A DNA stretch of 64,000 nucleotides, from the NCBI GenBank assembly GCA_028554755.1, contig JAPTOF010000007.1:11827001-11891000 (forward strand), written 5' to 3'. The stretch comes from Cordia subcordata (lineage: Eukaryota > Streptophyta > Magnoliopsida > Boraginales > Cordiaceae). Shown one piece after another: positions 1 to 12,193 of the stretch. The first letter of the stretch is position 1. The number at the start of each line of letters is the position of its first letter. Both the position numbers and the translations under genes were made by a program. Below the pieces are notes generated by a model. It saw only the letters and a list, made by a program, of their open reading frames with translations. It was not told the origin of the DNA and did no database searches.

Positions 1-172
1 AGAGAAAAAATGGATAAGCAAGAAATAAAGCAAGATAGTATAAACAATAAACAAGATAAGCAAAAACTAAACAAACTATAAAGAAAAAACAAGAAAACAA
101 GAAAAGCAACTATCAAGAACACAAGCAAAGAATGCAAACCATTGTGTCTCCCCAGCAATGGCACTAAGAACT
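1..172 (-). mobile_element. 5' leader of Athila-like element E0, minus strand
   Basis: A-rich on the plus strand, so T-rich in the sense of the element, like the leaders just after the PBS in E1 (13784-14038) and E2 (24181-24479). It lies directly downstream, in the minus sense, of a PBS and an LTR, so the coding part of E0 runs off the left edge. No reading frame is visible in this piece. Confidence 0.8.
149..166 (-). promoter_or_regulatory. primer-binding site of E0, tRNA-Asp type
   Basis: On the minus strand this reads TAGTGCCATTGCTGGGGA, close to TGGCGCCGTTGCCGGGGA, the complement of the 3' end of plant tRNA-Asp and the usual Athila primer site. It is 6 nt from the LTR end, the same spacer (agttct) as in E1, E2, E3 and E4. 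It fixes the orientation of E0 and shows that the neighbouring LTR is the 5' one. Confidence 0.85.
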
Positions 173-2078
173 TGGCGTGCTTTTCCAGTGCAAGCCCTAA
201 AAGACCTTCAAGTGTATAGATTGTGTAGAATAGTGTGTAAGAGTGCGAGTGTCGAACCACAGGGAGGCATGAATTTGTGGAAGAAATTCTATGCTAGTGT
301 ACTCTGAAGAAGCTTAAAAAGGAGACTTAAACTAACATACTTTTTTACACTTTTTGGATTTTGGGAGCTAAGGGAAAAAGATGAAAGACTACACTATAAA
401 TACACTAAGCAAAAGAAGAAAAGAACTAAGCTAACTTAGGGGATTGAATCAAGGGATCGGGTGCTTCATACTTGTGAATGGGTGATTTAGTGCCTCTATG
501 CTATGGGATTCGGGGATTGGCTTTGTACATATAGCTTCTAATACTAAGCAACTAACTAGTGTCCTAATTACACCATAGGATTCGATGCGGGTCCGTCCCC
601 AAGCATGCACACTTAGAGCTACAGCGTGGTCCTTGTGTACCTAAGGCCATAGGAGGGACTAGAAAGCTACTTAGGTGCCCTAGAACAAATCTCTCCTAGT
701 TCCTAAACTATTAGTTGGATTTAAAGCTAAGACCAAGGGTTTCTAGGGTCAACTGAGCCTCTCTGAACTCCTGTTAGCTGGATTTAAAGCTAAAAGGGAC
801 TCGACCTAGACTAGTCCTAACTTATTTATCGTCATTCTAGGGACACTAAAGTGGATTAATACCTAGTAAGTGCAGTCCTACATGTTCTAAGGTAAGGCGT
901 TGTGAATATGATGTCTTATCCATGATACAAACACTAGCGAGTTTGATTTACACCATTGAAAGCATTCAAGTATCAACATGTAGCATTGATTGAGCATGTA
1001 TTTACTATAAGGCATATTTCATACTCACATGGACATGAATAGAATTAACATGCTTCATATTATCCATAACCACACACATGGACATGCATAATCTAAGGAT
1101 TAGAAGTGTTCTATAGCTAATACAACCTAATCTATATACATACAACTCATTCAAGCATTACATAAAACACATGGACATGAATTCATATAAAGCTTCTAAA
1201 AATAAGAATACAGTATGTATGTGTATATGTATATATATATAAGCCAATAGGATCTCATAACAAAGAGTATATATATCATCCCATTATAGAAGTTAGGTAC
1301 CTTAAATCATCTACTCAAGCATGAAGGAAATAAGAATGAAAGAGGTTATAAAGATCTCCCCTTTCATCCTTGTTGATTTCTTTGGAAACTTGAGCAAATC
1401 TTCACCAAATAATGTTTGAATCCTCCAAAATCAAATTAATTTTAAGTGGGTGTATGTGTTAGTGTGTGAATAAGAGGTAGGTAAGAATAGGGTTTTGTGT
1501 GTGAGAAATAGGTATACATATGGGTCACTGAAATCTCCCCGTTAAAAGCTAAAAACTCGAGTTTTTATAACAATTGCCGTACACAGCTAGTCGACCTAGC
1601 CTATCCACCAGCTTCTCTTTTTAACTCATCTGGCTTTCCAGGTGATGCTCTCTAGACTGGCTAGTTGACCTAGCCGGTCGACCGGCTCTTTAGGGCAACT
1701 TGATCGGCAATTTTGGGCTTCTCTCTAAAGTGGCCGGTCGACCTAGCCGGTGGACCGCCAATTTTTCTAGATCGATTAGCTCCTCTAATTGGCCTTCTAT
1801 GGTCTCCTTCTTGCACTTGACCTTCATTGCATGACGCATACCTCTTCTATCTTCATTGTCCATCCTTGTTCAAGCTCCGTTTCAGTCTTATGCCTCACCT
1901 AAGACACAAAATTAAGCATTTAGTATAGCATTCAACTTAGAAACTCAACTATGTACATTTGCTTATGCTTAACCTAACTCTAGTATAATTGCTATGCTAA
2001 TGCATCTTTTAAAGCTCAAGATACCTCTAAAACATTGGCAATTAACAACATAAATGCACACAAAAACACGACACATCA
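173..2078 (-). repeat. 5' LTR of E0 (family A)
   Basis: About 1.9 kb. In the minus sense it starts TGATGTGTCGTG (ends at 2078) and ends ...CGCCA (173). It shows family A landmarks: GGTCGACC-rich U3 (about 1580-1780), the short hairpins with a TTTAAA core (about 715-800), the AGAGCTACAGCGTGG-type block and repeated ACATGGACATGAAT motifs. It interrupts a copia pol reading frame at 2078/2079. The second LTR and target duplication are outside the window. A short TA-rich microsatellite lies at 1213-1242. Confidence 0.88.
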
Positions 2079-2690
2079 GCATCCTTTTGTTTGTTTTCCC
2101 CTTAAGATAGAAAACACACTGAGGTAGATCCTCGAGATCCAATGAGCTAAGAGGCCCATCCTCGACTAACCTCTGAATGCATTTTTGATTAATATGCCCC
2201 GAATGCAAATTCCAAAGATATGTATAATTGGTTTGAGGAACCTTCCTTTTAAGGGATTTTAATTTTTCAGTGTTATGTGTTGCAACACAAGCAGGGTATA
2301 ACAAGAAGAAACCATTATGTAATACACCAGAACATATAAGATTCCTATCTCTACTGATATCAACCTCAAAATGGAAATATATTGAAAAAACATCTATTAA
2401 CAATTGTGAAATGAAAACTAGGTTTTTGTGAATGTCTGGAACATAATAAACATTGTTCAAAACTAAAACCCTACTACAAGAGAACAAAAAACAAACTTGA
2501 CCACCTACAACAGCCCAAACTTTTGTTCTTGTGCCGACTCTAAGAGTGAACTACCCTCTACTCAGCTCCTGCATGACCTAAAACCCATGAAACGAGTTAC
2601 AAATATGATTAGTGGCTCATGAATCTACAATCCAAGAATCAGTAGAATCCACCACTAAACTGATTTTCGTGTAGAGCATGATGGATTTAT
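2079..2690 (-). pseudogene. Ty1/copia pol fragment: protease end and GAG-pre-integrase
   Basis: The minus strand encodes a copia pol piece. The longest open stretch (2487 down into the LTR at 2078) has LVLNNVYYVPDIHKNL, then LWNLHSGHINQKCIQRLV, then DGPLSSLDLEDLPQC and KGKTNKR. This is the GAG-pre-integrase domain ahead of the integrase zinc finger. Upstream, across stops, is WIVDS-x-ATNHICNS, the usual copia sequence near the protease. The frame is cut at 2078 by the E0 LTR and at 2690 by another family A LTR, so gag and most of pol are missing. Clade not assigned. Confidence 0.85.
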
Positions 2691-4275
2691 TGTTGGATTT
2701 TGTGATTTGTGTATATTTGTCTATATTGTTTTCATAGACTTGCTAGGATGTTTTGAGCATAATTGACTGCATTTAGGGTTGCATTTATGCACTTATAGTC
2801 ATATTTGTGCATAAAAGTGTTAAAATGCATAAATGCTACATTAGGTGTCTTATTTCATGTTTTAGTGCATTTTGGCAGAAGGACTTGAGCTCAAATTGAT
2901 GATGATTTAATGATGAAGCAATGTCAAAGGTGTTCTAGGTGAGAAGAAAGCAAGGAAGTGCATTAGGAAGTTGTCAGATGAAGAGAAGAGCAACCGAGCA
3001 AAACCAAGCACGCAAGAGCAAAATTTGGGCGTTTTTGACCAAGGCTGGTTGCCCCTCATGCCAATGCTGATCGACCAGCCATACATCTGGCCTAGGTCAG
3101 AGAGCTCCTTAATTTTAGTTGGACTCATTTGTTTTTAGGGTCAAGAGACTGACCTGGGGACCGACTTTTGCTGCGAAAAGGCTATATTTAGGGCTTTTTG
3201 CCACATTTTTGGGGGAAGGGGAGGAACCCAATTCTCTTGAAACCCTATTAACCCTAAACATTTTTCCACTTCAATAAACACCCAAAACCGCTATCTAAAC
3301 CCTATAACAAGCTAGGATTGAAGCTTGTAACAAGAAATCGAAGGGTTTTGCTTTTGATTTGAGTAAGGGTTTAAAAGGGGAGTTCCTTATTCGTTTTCTT
3401 ATTCTTGTAAATATGTTTTGCAATTGAGTTTGATCTAGGGTTGATTAATGCTGTATATTAGATTAGGCTTACATAAATCCATGACATGATTCAACATGTC
3501 TATGCATTGAAAATCAAGCATGTTTTTGTGTTTGTTAAAATGCCTAAGTGAACTTGCATGTGTTATTTATGCGTGAAATGCTTTGATCTACTTATACAGT
3601 AATGGGATTGTGTTTAATTTTTGTCTTTGCTTAGTAGAGTAGGCTTTAGCTTTAAACGCAGCTAATAGGTTACATGCTATGCTTAGTCGAGTTTAGGTGC
3701 TAGTCCTTGGCTTTAAACCCAACCAAGTGGATATGTTAACCTAGACTAGAGTATCCCTCACCCACATCGGTGTTGGTTAATCGAGCCTTAATGTCACGTA
3801 GTGTTTAGGTGCTAGTCCTTGGCTTTAAAACCAGCCAACAAGATAAGTGTTAAGCATAGATTGTGTAGGCTAAGAGGGATTGGCCCTTAGCTTTAAACCT
3901 AGCTAATGGGTTGAACCACTAGTATTGGTTTAGAGACCCCTCCAATTAACACAATGGCAATAGAAGTCTCGAGCTTTAGATAGACCTAATTCGTTATCAT
4001 AGCACGAGTTTAGTTGCAATGCAATCACCCTAAGTCCCCTTTTTCTTTGTGAGTTCATCATCCCTTAGCTTGGTACCCTTAAGTTCTTATGTAGCTTAGG
4101 TTTGTTTTCCTTTTCTCGAGATCCTTTCACATCTTAAATATTCACACACGTATGTAGCTAGTTTTAGGCACCAGAACACATAGAGACCAAACTAAGGTAG
4201 CCTCGATACCCGCACTCGAATGCACTATACCACAAACAATTTGTATGCTTGTAGGTGTAAAACTCGAGCACATCA
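2691..4275 (+). repeat. family A LTR, unpaired, plus strand
   Basis: About 1.6 kb, starting TGTTGGATTTTGTG and ending GAGCACATCA. It has a TATA-like TATATTTA at 3183-3190 and four 20-nt hairpins at 3646, 3707, 3819 and 3887. No partner LTR or internal region adjoins it. The flanks differ (TTTAT left, CCAAT right), so a simple solo LTR with intact target duplication is not supported. On the left is copia pol and on the right is what looks like the start of a copia PBS; the copia gag that should lie between is missing. Confidence 0.8.
3646..3906 (+). other. four copies of a conserved 20-nt hairpin in an LTR
   Basis: Copies at 3646-3665, 3707-3726, 3819-3838 and 3887-3906, each with 6-nt arms and an 8-nt TTTAAA-containing loop. 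Arms are TTAGCT/AGCTAA in the first and fourth, TTGGCT/AGCCAA in the third, TTGGCT/AACCAA (one mismatch) in the second. The G-C to A-T exchange on both arms keeps the pairing. They lie downstream of the TATA-like site, so they would be in the transcript. Confidence 0.75.
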
Positions 4276-4280
4276 CCAAT

Positions 4281-6440
4281 TGTTAGAATCGGGATTGCTA
4301 CATGACCACATCATTGTATGGCCAAATAATAACAATTAAATTAAGCAACGACAAAATCACAAAATTTATCCTCTTTATCACGCGAATGCAACTCGAGGGT
4401 CAAACCACGGGGAATTAGGATTGCTATCAGGAGTTTAAAAGAAAAAAAATAACTAAAAGAAACTAAAACTAAGAATTTAAGAGAACTAAACTAAATACTA
4501 CGAGTGAAACGATTTTTATACTAAATGAAATCAAAAAAGAAAATTAATAAAATTAAATAACGGAACTCAACCACAAAAAAATTGCGAGACTTAAATTTAG
4601 GGGAAACGCGATTCAGGGTGATATCCAGGAAATTATCTTATTCATGTTCGTCAACTTCAGGATTTCCAATTAAGCACAAGGGATCAAGCTACAAGCTCTA
4701 ATTCACCTAGATTAATTAACTAAAGCTATTGAGGCATAATCTATCTCAATGGCATAAATTATCTCTCACTTTTTCTTTAATTAATTAATCTCATAGATCC
4801 TAGAAAATTAATTGAGACTACAAAGGCATAAGCTATCTCAGTGGCATAACCTATCTCAATCTTGAAATAACTAATTAAATCTAGTACTATTAATTGATCT
4901 ATATTCGTACCCACAAGAACCTACAAGATTCCTATATGGCAAAAGGTATAAATTCTTGACCAACAAAAATTAGCTACAAGTATAATAATGATAACCAAGA
5001 ACTTAATACGCAATAACCACAAATACGAATAATCAAATAAATCCCAAAGAATCCGAAACATGAATAAAAATAATCATTAATTATCACCCCAAATCATGAG
5101 GATTTAGTTCATAATTAATTTTAGAGCAAAAATTGAAAAGAAATTGAGAATGAAAAAACTCATTGTATTATTCCTAAACAAATAAGTTGATAAAGTTCTT
5201 TGTCTCCAATTCTATTCAAGAGTTGCTCTCCATCTTTTTCTTCAATTTAATTGTCTATAAATTCTAAGGTTGGAGTCCTCCTTTCTTTGTGTATTGTGGG
5301 TATTTATAATGGTATCAAATTCCTTTTCAAATCCCACTTGGATTAGGAAACTGCTGTCAGTTTTTATGCTCTCCTTTGACCGACATTTTTTATCAATGTA
5401 AAGGTAGATCTGGGCTCAGCTCAAAGAAGGAAACTCATAGCTCTATGAATTAGCTTTCAATAACCGCAAGAATCATCTTATTTAGACCTCCATAGCCCAA
5501 GTTATTCCCAAAATACCAAAATGTGTCCAGTAGGTGACGGGAATTTTCCAAATGTGTTGCTACTAATTTTTCACCTTGATCCCCCTTGAATTTAGAAAGA
5601 TGGCATAACAATTGTAGCCCTCCCTCTGAGGAGTCCAATGGCCCAAGAATCACGTGATTTTGACCTCTATAGTTGTAGTTATGAGCAAAATGCCAAAACC
5701 GGTCTAACAGGAAAAACTTTCCAAAAAATTAACACCAAGGTCACTTGCCATATTTATTCACCAACGAATTTGTTTGCAAGAAAGGCCAAAGTTCCTTATT
5801 TTCTTTGAGAAATTGATCCTTGATCCATATATTTGAGCCCAATACTTCTCCATTAAATTAGCCCAACTCAAATTATTACCCATCTTCAACTTCAATTGCT
5901 TAGAATCTTCTGTAAATTGCTCTTGTAGGCCTCCAAAAAATCTTTTCTTCTCTTGAACAAAACTGGATCAAATAATTTATAAATGAATCACTTAATCACT
6001 TTGGTCTATGTAATCATAAGCAAAATAGTGGAATTCATTACAAAATATGACGATACATCACTACACCATAGTCTATAAACCATTATGCTTTTAAATTATT
6101 AAAGAACATATCTAATATGGTTGTGAAACAAGCAATAAAAAAGCAATTTTCACACATAAGCACAATCATGATTAAGCATATAAGCAAGAAGATGAAATGA
6201 TATACCTTCAAGAAGTTAAAGATCCAAGTTGGTGGTCTCTTTGCTTTGTAAAAATTCTACCAAATAGCCTCAAAGTTAGCCTTCTTCACTATAATCACCT
6301 TTCTAAAGCTAGGATGTGTGATGCTATGTAGTAGGCAAGCACCTAAAAGAGCTATAATTAAAGATCTATAGAGTAGTATGTGTTCTTGGTAAACTAGGTG
6401 AAAATTCTTGTGCACCTTTATGAAAAAAGACAAAGAGATT
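4281..6440 (-). repeat. copia LTR remnant, split by a solo LTR
   Basis: In the minus sense a sequence ends GATTCTAACA at 4281, followed by ATTGG (4276-4280). That is how a copia LTR meets an initiator-Met primer site (TTGGTATCAGAG). It resumes after the inserted LTR at 6066 and has no coding potential. It is probably the 5' LTR of the copia fragment at 2079-2690, lying on the correct side for that. The outer limit near 6440 is a guess; no clear terminus was found. Confidence 0.5.
4303..6060 (-). repeat. solo LTR of family B, target duplication CTACA
   Basis: 1,758 bp. In the minus sense it starts TGATGTATCGTCAT and ends ATGTGGTCA. It is flanked by CTACA at 4298-4302 and 6061-6065, which defines a 5-bp target duplication, and no internal region remains. 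It contains a stretch like GGGTCAAACCACGGGGAATT (4397-4416), comparable with the 'contrary-marker' stretches in other gypsy LTRs here. It is unlike family A and probably Ty3/gypsy, lineage not assigned. Confidence 0.82.
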
Positions 6441-6452
6441 AGAGGTTGTATG

Positions 6453-6866
6453 TTATATAAGCTTAGATGAAAATGGACAAGTTGTTAATGAATTGACCTA
6501 ATAACAATCAAGGGTTGTTGGTTATATAAGCTTGGATGAAAATGCACAAGACGTTAAATAATTGACCTAATGACAATCAATGGTTGTGGATTAAATAATC
6601 TTGGACAAAAATGTACAAGCTGTTAAATAATTGACCTGATGACAATCAAAGATCACAAATTATATAAGCTTGGATCAAAATGCACAAGCTGTTAAACAAT
6701 TGACCTAATGACAATTAAAGGTCACATATTATATAAGCTTGGATGAAAATGCACAACTTGTTAAACAATTGACCCGATGGCATTCAATGGTGGCATATTA
6801 TATAAGCTTAGATGAAAATGCATAAGCTATTAAAGAATTGACTTGATGACAATCAAAAGTCATCGA
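6453..6866. repeat. minisatellite: six tandem 69-bp units
   Basis: Six successive units of exactly 69 bp start at 6453, 6522, 6591, 6660, 6729 and 6798. Each begins TTATATAAGCTTGGATGAAA or a close variant and continues with AATGCACAAG, TTAAACAATTGACC and TGACAATCAA. Units differ by scattered substitutions without length change. The array lies between a copia LTR remnant and a decayed gypsy integrase tail. Confidence 0.93.
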
Positions 6867-7029
6867 CTATATCAATCGGGGTAGAATACTATGTTGATTA
6901 TACCTATAGATGATAACTTTTAAAGAAAATTGGAACTTGCTAAAAGTAATTATGTAAACAATCTTTTAATTGGCATATGAAAGGGTGTCATTACACCATT
7001 TTATTCGCAGATTTATTTCTCTTCAATAA

Positions 7030-7260
7030 TAAGCAAAATACCTAAAAATAAATCTCCTTAGATGAGTCGTATTCCAACTATTAGGGATAACCCTTCCTTC
7101 TACTGTTTGAAGTTTATTTTCCTAGAAGGTGTAGCAGCGATTACCTTATATGGTCCTTCTTAATTTGGGCCAAGTTTTCCTTTCTTGAAAGCCACTGTCG
7201 TTGTTTCTTCATGGCAGAAAGGTATGGCTGCCTTCTCATTATTAAACCATGAATTCCCGG
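7030..7260 (-). pseudogene. gypsy integrase C-terminal remnant
   Basis: In the minus sense the translation contains FCHEETTTVAFKKGKLGPN, then a stop, EGPYKVIAATPSRK, further stops, and (after a shift) WNTTHLRRF. This is the pattern found at the end of Ty3/gypsy integrases (KLGPNWEGPY ... WNxxHLRRF), as in Tat-type elements. Several stops interrupt it. The rest of pol, expected to the right, was replaced or cut off by E2 at 7390. It may be the same kind of element as the integrase core at the right end of the window. Confidence 0.65.
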
Positions 7261-7656
7261 ACCAATTGGGAAAAGGAATTGATACTTCCTGGTAGAAGGG
7301 TACTAAGCTAATTGAGTGCATGCGCCAATTAGGCTAGACCTAAAACTTTTGCAGTAACATATTTCTTTGTATTATGGCTTTATGTTGACTGATGTGTTGT
7401 GATTGTGTGTGTGTTTGCACAGAATTTCTATACTTGTTTAAGGTGTTTTTGTGCTTTATTAGATATGTTAGTGTTGCATTTATACCATACTTGTGCATAG
7501 TAGGCTACAAATATCCATAGTTGAGTTTAGAATGAAAATGCTACACTAATGCGCACTTTTTTCTTGTGTTAGGTGAAGTTTAAGGCAATGCTCGGGACTT
7601 GACTTGATGATGATTTGATGAAAAAGCCAAGCTAAAGGTGTTTGGGATGTGAAGAA

Positions 7657-10600
7657 TGTAGGATCAATAATATTATATATGGTCTATCCTAGTCTTTTCA
7701 AAAGTTCTACCAAGAAAACATACTAGGAAAATAAAATAACCACATAACACACAAGAACATGCTTAAGAACATATAGAACATAACTAGTATTTGCGAAAAT
7801 ATATAAAGTTATGTGTCTTTTGAGTACAAGCTTTAAATTTCTGCAACTGCACGGATCGATGCAATGTTGTGTGTACGAGAACGGGTGTCGAACCATAGGG
7901 AGGCTATGTTATGGGATGGATTCTATTTGTATGTGTTGTAGAGAATGCCAAAAAAGAAACCTAAATTAATTGTTTTCTTTTTGGTGTTTTTGGATGATTG
8001 GGAGCTCTAACTAGAGAAGATTAAACTAAACTATGGGAATAGAAAGTGGGAAAACAAGCTAATTTAGAGGGAACTAACAAATGCAAAGGTGTTAGAGTGA
8101 CTTCAACTTATGAATAGGTGATTCTATACTCAGATGCTATGGAATTAAAGGATGATGGCTTACTTTGGTAATTGCTTTTACCTAGGTTGCTAAATTAGTG
8201 TCCTAATTTCCCCCTAGGACTCAGTGTGGATCTGTCCCTAGGCAGCGCCTTCTAGAGCTACGGCGTGGTCCTTATGACCTAGGGCCTCAAGAGTGACCAA
8301 TTAGCTTCCTAGGTGACTTAGAATGAGCCTACCCTAGTACCTAAATCATTGGCTGGATTTAAAGCCAAGACCTAGTGTCGCTAAGGTCGATTAAACCTAT
8401 CCTAAAACCTATTAGTTGGATTTAAAGTCAAAGGAGACTCGGCCTAGGTTAGCCTTAAATTACTTGCCGACATTCTAAAGTCACTACAATGGTATTAGTC
8501 TTGCTAGCACATTCATACATGTTCCTGGCCAAGGTGTTCGTGAATAATGGGATCTATTCAATTACCAAACACCGTCATGTTCGGATTACACCATTAGAAG
8601 CGATTAACAACCAACATGTATGTGTTATTGAAATCATACTCACCACTAAGCATGCAAATATACATATAGACATGAATATAAGCATTACCCATTTCATAGC
8701 ATCCACATATAAACACATAGATATGATTATAGCATGGATTAGATGTGTTTAGTAAGAAATAGACTTCAATTTATACACATGCTACTAATCTAGGCATTTT
8801 ATCAAACACTTAGACATGAATGAGAAAATAACCATTTAAACAAGAAAATCAAGCATGTATATATTCAGCCATCAAGTCCCATATCAAAAGAGTACATAAT
8901 TTACAGAAGCTAAATCACCCTACAAAAGTCTACTCAATCATAATAGGAAATAGAATGAAAGAGAGATTATAAGCTTACCTTTTATCTTAGCTAATCTTGT
9001 GCAAAGCTTTTGAGCAAACTTGAATCCAAATGTCTGAAACTCTCCAAATCCACTTGCTTCTAGGTGATAAAATGTGTGAGAGAGTATGTGTGATGTAGGT
9101 GAAGACTAGGGTTAAGTGTGTGAGATGTAGGTGTAGAGTATGTGATAGGTCACTTAATCTTCCTCTCTAAAAGTTCCCCCTTTTAGGTTTGAAAATTGAG
9201 TTTTTTATATCAGAAATTGTGCACTGCTAGTAGACCGGCTAGGTCGATCGGCTCTGAAGGGGTGGTCGACTGGCTTTTATTGGTAGCTCTCTGGAGTGGC
9301 TGGTCGACCGAGGAACTCGACCAGCAATTTTTCATTGCTTTCTGGAGTGGCCAGTCGACCAACCCGATCAACTGGCTTTTCTTCTAGGTCGTCCGGCTGA
9401 CTTTTCTTCCTTCATTCTTTGTCTGTTTGGCTTCCAATCTTCTCTCCTTGACCCATGCATCTTCTATTTTCATCATCCATCATCGTCCAGGCTCGATCTT
9501 TACCCAAAGTTCACCTAAATCATTGAAAACAAGCAATTAATGTACCAATTGTCTCTTATACTCAATATGTACAATTGTTTATGCTTAAGCCTATTCTTAA
9601 CATAAGTACAACACTAATGCATCTTCATGCACTTAACACCTCTTAAACATGGGCAAATAACAACATAAATGCACACAAAAGCATGACACATCATAAAGCT
9701 AACGTTTTGTAGTGTGGGACCTTTGACGAAGCTATAACCATCACAAGCTTTGTTTTTGCTCACGAAGAAGGCCACAAAAAAATTTTACCATAAGGGAGTC
9801 GCAATAGGCAACTCCCTCGTCTTCTTCCCTATGATTAAAGAGACTTATCTTGAGAGAATAGCCTCTTGTGTAGGAAGAAGCAAACTAATATGCTCTTGAA
9901 AATCTAGAATAAAAACCACACTATAAGTGTGTATTGTGTGTTGTAGTATTCTTTTGCCAAAATGGAAGAGATCAACTACAAAATTTTTGGATGCTAGAAA
10001 TGATTTAGGGTCTTGCCTATTTATAAGAAAAGTTTGGTACCAAAACCTTGTAAACTTTCCATGTGGGAAGCTTTTTCCTTGTAGTAAATATTTGCCACAT
10101 GTCATGGAAGTTACTTGTCCAATTTGAATTCTTCTTGTAGTAACTTTCTAGCACATGTCTTGGAAGATTGGGCCAAGCCCATGATCCAATCCCAACACAT
10201 AGTCCATAATCCATTTGAAAGCTCAAGCCCAATAAGAAATCATCCAAGCCCAATTAGGTTATCTTGGACTCTAAAGAAAGCCCAAACCCATTCCAAGCTT
10301 TGGCCCAATAATGCTACTACTACAAGATGGAATTTGCACTTTCAAGATTACTTTCTCAAAGTCATTTCAACTAGGGAAGGGACCAAGAAGACACAATTAA
10401 CCTTGGCTTTCAAAAATAATCAAAAATGTCCTTGCCTAATCTAGGCGACATAATAATTATTTTAACTCCAATCTATTCCACCATAAGATCAAAGTTGCAC
10501 TCCAGGAATAATTACTGTTAGCCAGGAGCTTATCATATCACAAAAGAATGTGAACTTTGTCTTTGATCTACTAAATAACTGACCATAATACCCCTCTATG

Positions 10601-11421
10601 TATACCCACAACTAAGGCCTATCCTTTGGCTTGTGTATTATCACCTCCTTAGTTGTATCATTTTCCATTGGGTTTCTTTTCCTGTTGCCAACCTCCCATT
10701 GTCATGCAATCTCTTGATCTAGGGAGCGACACTCAAGCCATATGACCGAAACACCTATAAAGGTAGTATCACTAGATCTAGATTCGGATGATAAATTTGG
10801 ACAATCCGAAAGAGGGTACATAGATTCCAAATTGCATATATATGTTCCAATTAATTAGAACTTAGCACTCAATGCACAAGGCTATTGATCCTAATAAAGT
10901 AAGCTATCACCCATAGTGAATCAAAGTACCAAACCCTAACTTCATTAGTTCATCCATATATGCTCAAGATTAAGAGCAATGATCATTTAGTAGCAGTCAG
11001 TATCTTGTTTTATTTCTTTGATAGTACATCTCTAGAAAACATAATCATAATGGTCCTGTCTAATACGTGACACATGTACTATTGAAACAAATCCGAAAAG
11101 TCCTCCAATGACCTATGTAGATCAACCTCAACGAGGAGACTTACTCAATATAACCTTATCCTGATAAAGGGCCCAATACCACCATTTGGTTACGGACTTA
11201 ATTTATGATGTGACTAAATCTAGACTTGGACCTACTATGCGTCTGGCCTCACTGCAAACCCAAGTCATTAGTTCAAGTTGAGACCTTTATACATACATCA
11301 ATAAAATATACTAGAGATAATATGTAAGAAACTCATAATGCCATTTAATAAAATTATTATACTTTATTTAACATCCAAAATGTCATATACAAGTGAGCTT
11401 TAGGACATACTAATCCTAATA
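7657..11421 (+). repeat. solo LTR of family C, with a nested LTR
   Basis: Starts TGTAGGATC, ends ACTAATCCTAATA, flanked by AAGAA (7652-7656 and 11422-11426). Without the nested family A LTR and its 5-bp duplication it is about 1,875 bp, matching the 1,893-bp copy at 29012-30904 along its length. The near-inverted ends (GTAGGAT / ATCCTAA) fit a Ty1/copia-type LTR, but no internal copy is here to confirm. Short open frames around 9845-10444 fall inside it and are not conserved as genes. Confidence 0.82.
7809..9693 (-). repeat. solo family A LTR, duplication TAAAG
   Basis: 1,885 bp in minus orientation, from TTATGTGTC (expected TGAT-like end, one change) to ...GACACATCA. Flanked by TAAAG at 7804-7808 and 9694-9698. 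The uninterrupted site is seen in the sister family C LTR near 29160. U3 (about 9225-9400) is rich in GGTCGACC-type palindromes. Two TTTAAA-core hairpins lie around 8350 and 8410. Confidence 0.88.
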
Positions 11422-12193
11422 AAGAAAGCTAGAAGAATGCATTTGGAAGCGGCCGAGCGAAGGAAAGAGCTACTGAGAAGAAACAAGCTCGTGAGAAGCA
11501 AGAATGGTGCATAATCTGGGGAAGCCGGTTGCTGGCCAAGTCTGCCAGCTACATCAAAAACTTAGCCATTCTAGCCAGTCAACCTAGCCTCTAGGCTGGT
11601 CCCCCAACCTCACGCAATGAAAACCCTATTTAAGGGTATTTTTCAGCATTTTTAAGGGAAAGGAGAAATGAATTTTCATACCCATTCTTCACACCCATTT
11701 CACACATATAAACCCTACTTCACCCACCTCACACACACACACTCTGACATACTAACACTTGGATTCAAGATTGTTTACAGGGATTTAACAACTTTAAAGT
11801 GAGGTGATGTGTTGAGTTTTTGTACGTGTTTGAATTGTTATTTGTCTATATTTTCGAGGTGTATTGAGCTTAATAGTTGCATTAATGTAGTACTTGTGCT
11901 AGGTATGGGCTTAAGTATATACAACTGTACATAATTGTGTTTAAAGGGTAAGTACTACATTAATGGCTTGTTTTGGATGTTATAGGTGGGATTGAGGATT
12001 GTTTGAAAATCAACGAAGATAGAGATGGTTTGAGCAAGGATTGGAAGCATAATTGAAGATGAAAAGCGAAAGAAAATCAAGTTTGGAGGCTTTCGAACAA
12101 AGGTCAAGACAATTGAAAGCAAAACGGAGCTAAAATGAAGCCAAAAGAGAGCAAAGAGACACTACCAGAACACTAGCTTCAATGTACCGGTTT

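Noticed and set aside
8489..8752. An open frame of 87 codons whose protein resembles one at 12818-13036 on the other strand
   Set aside because: Both are antisense to family A LTRs at the same LTR position, so nucleotide homology explains them. The frame is broken in the LTRs at 31438 and 21078.
10115..10444. A 109-codon frame in the family C LTR, and overlapping frames at 9845-10253 and 29259-29598
   Set aside because: They lie inside a solo LTR, have no recognised domain, and the two family C copies do not keep the same frames over the same length.
11424..11440. GAAGAATG on both sides of the family C LTR as an 8-bp duplication of a DNA transposon
   Set aside because: A 5-bp AAGAA duplication with a TGTAGGATC start fits better. 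Comparison with the LTR at 2691 shows that AGCTAGAAGAATG is original host sequence.
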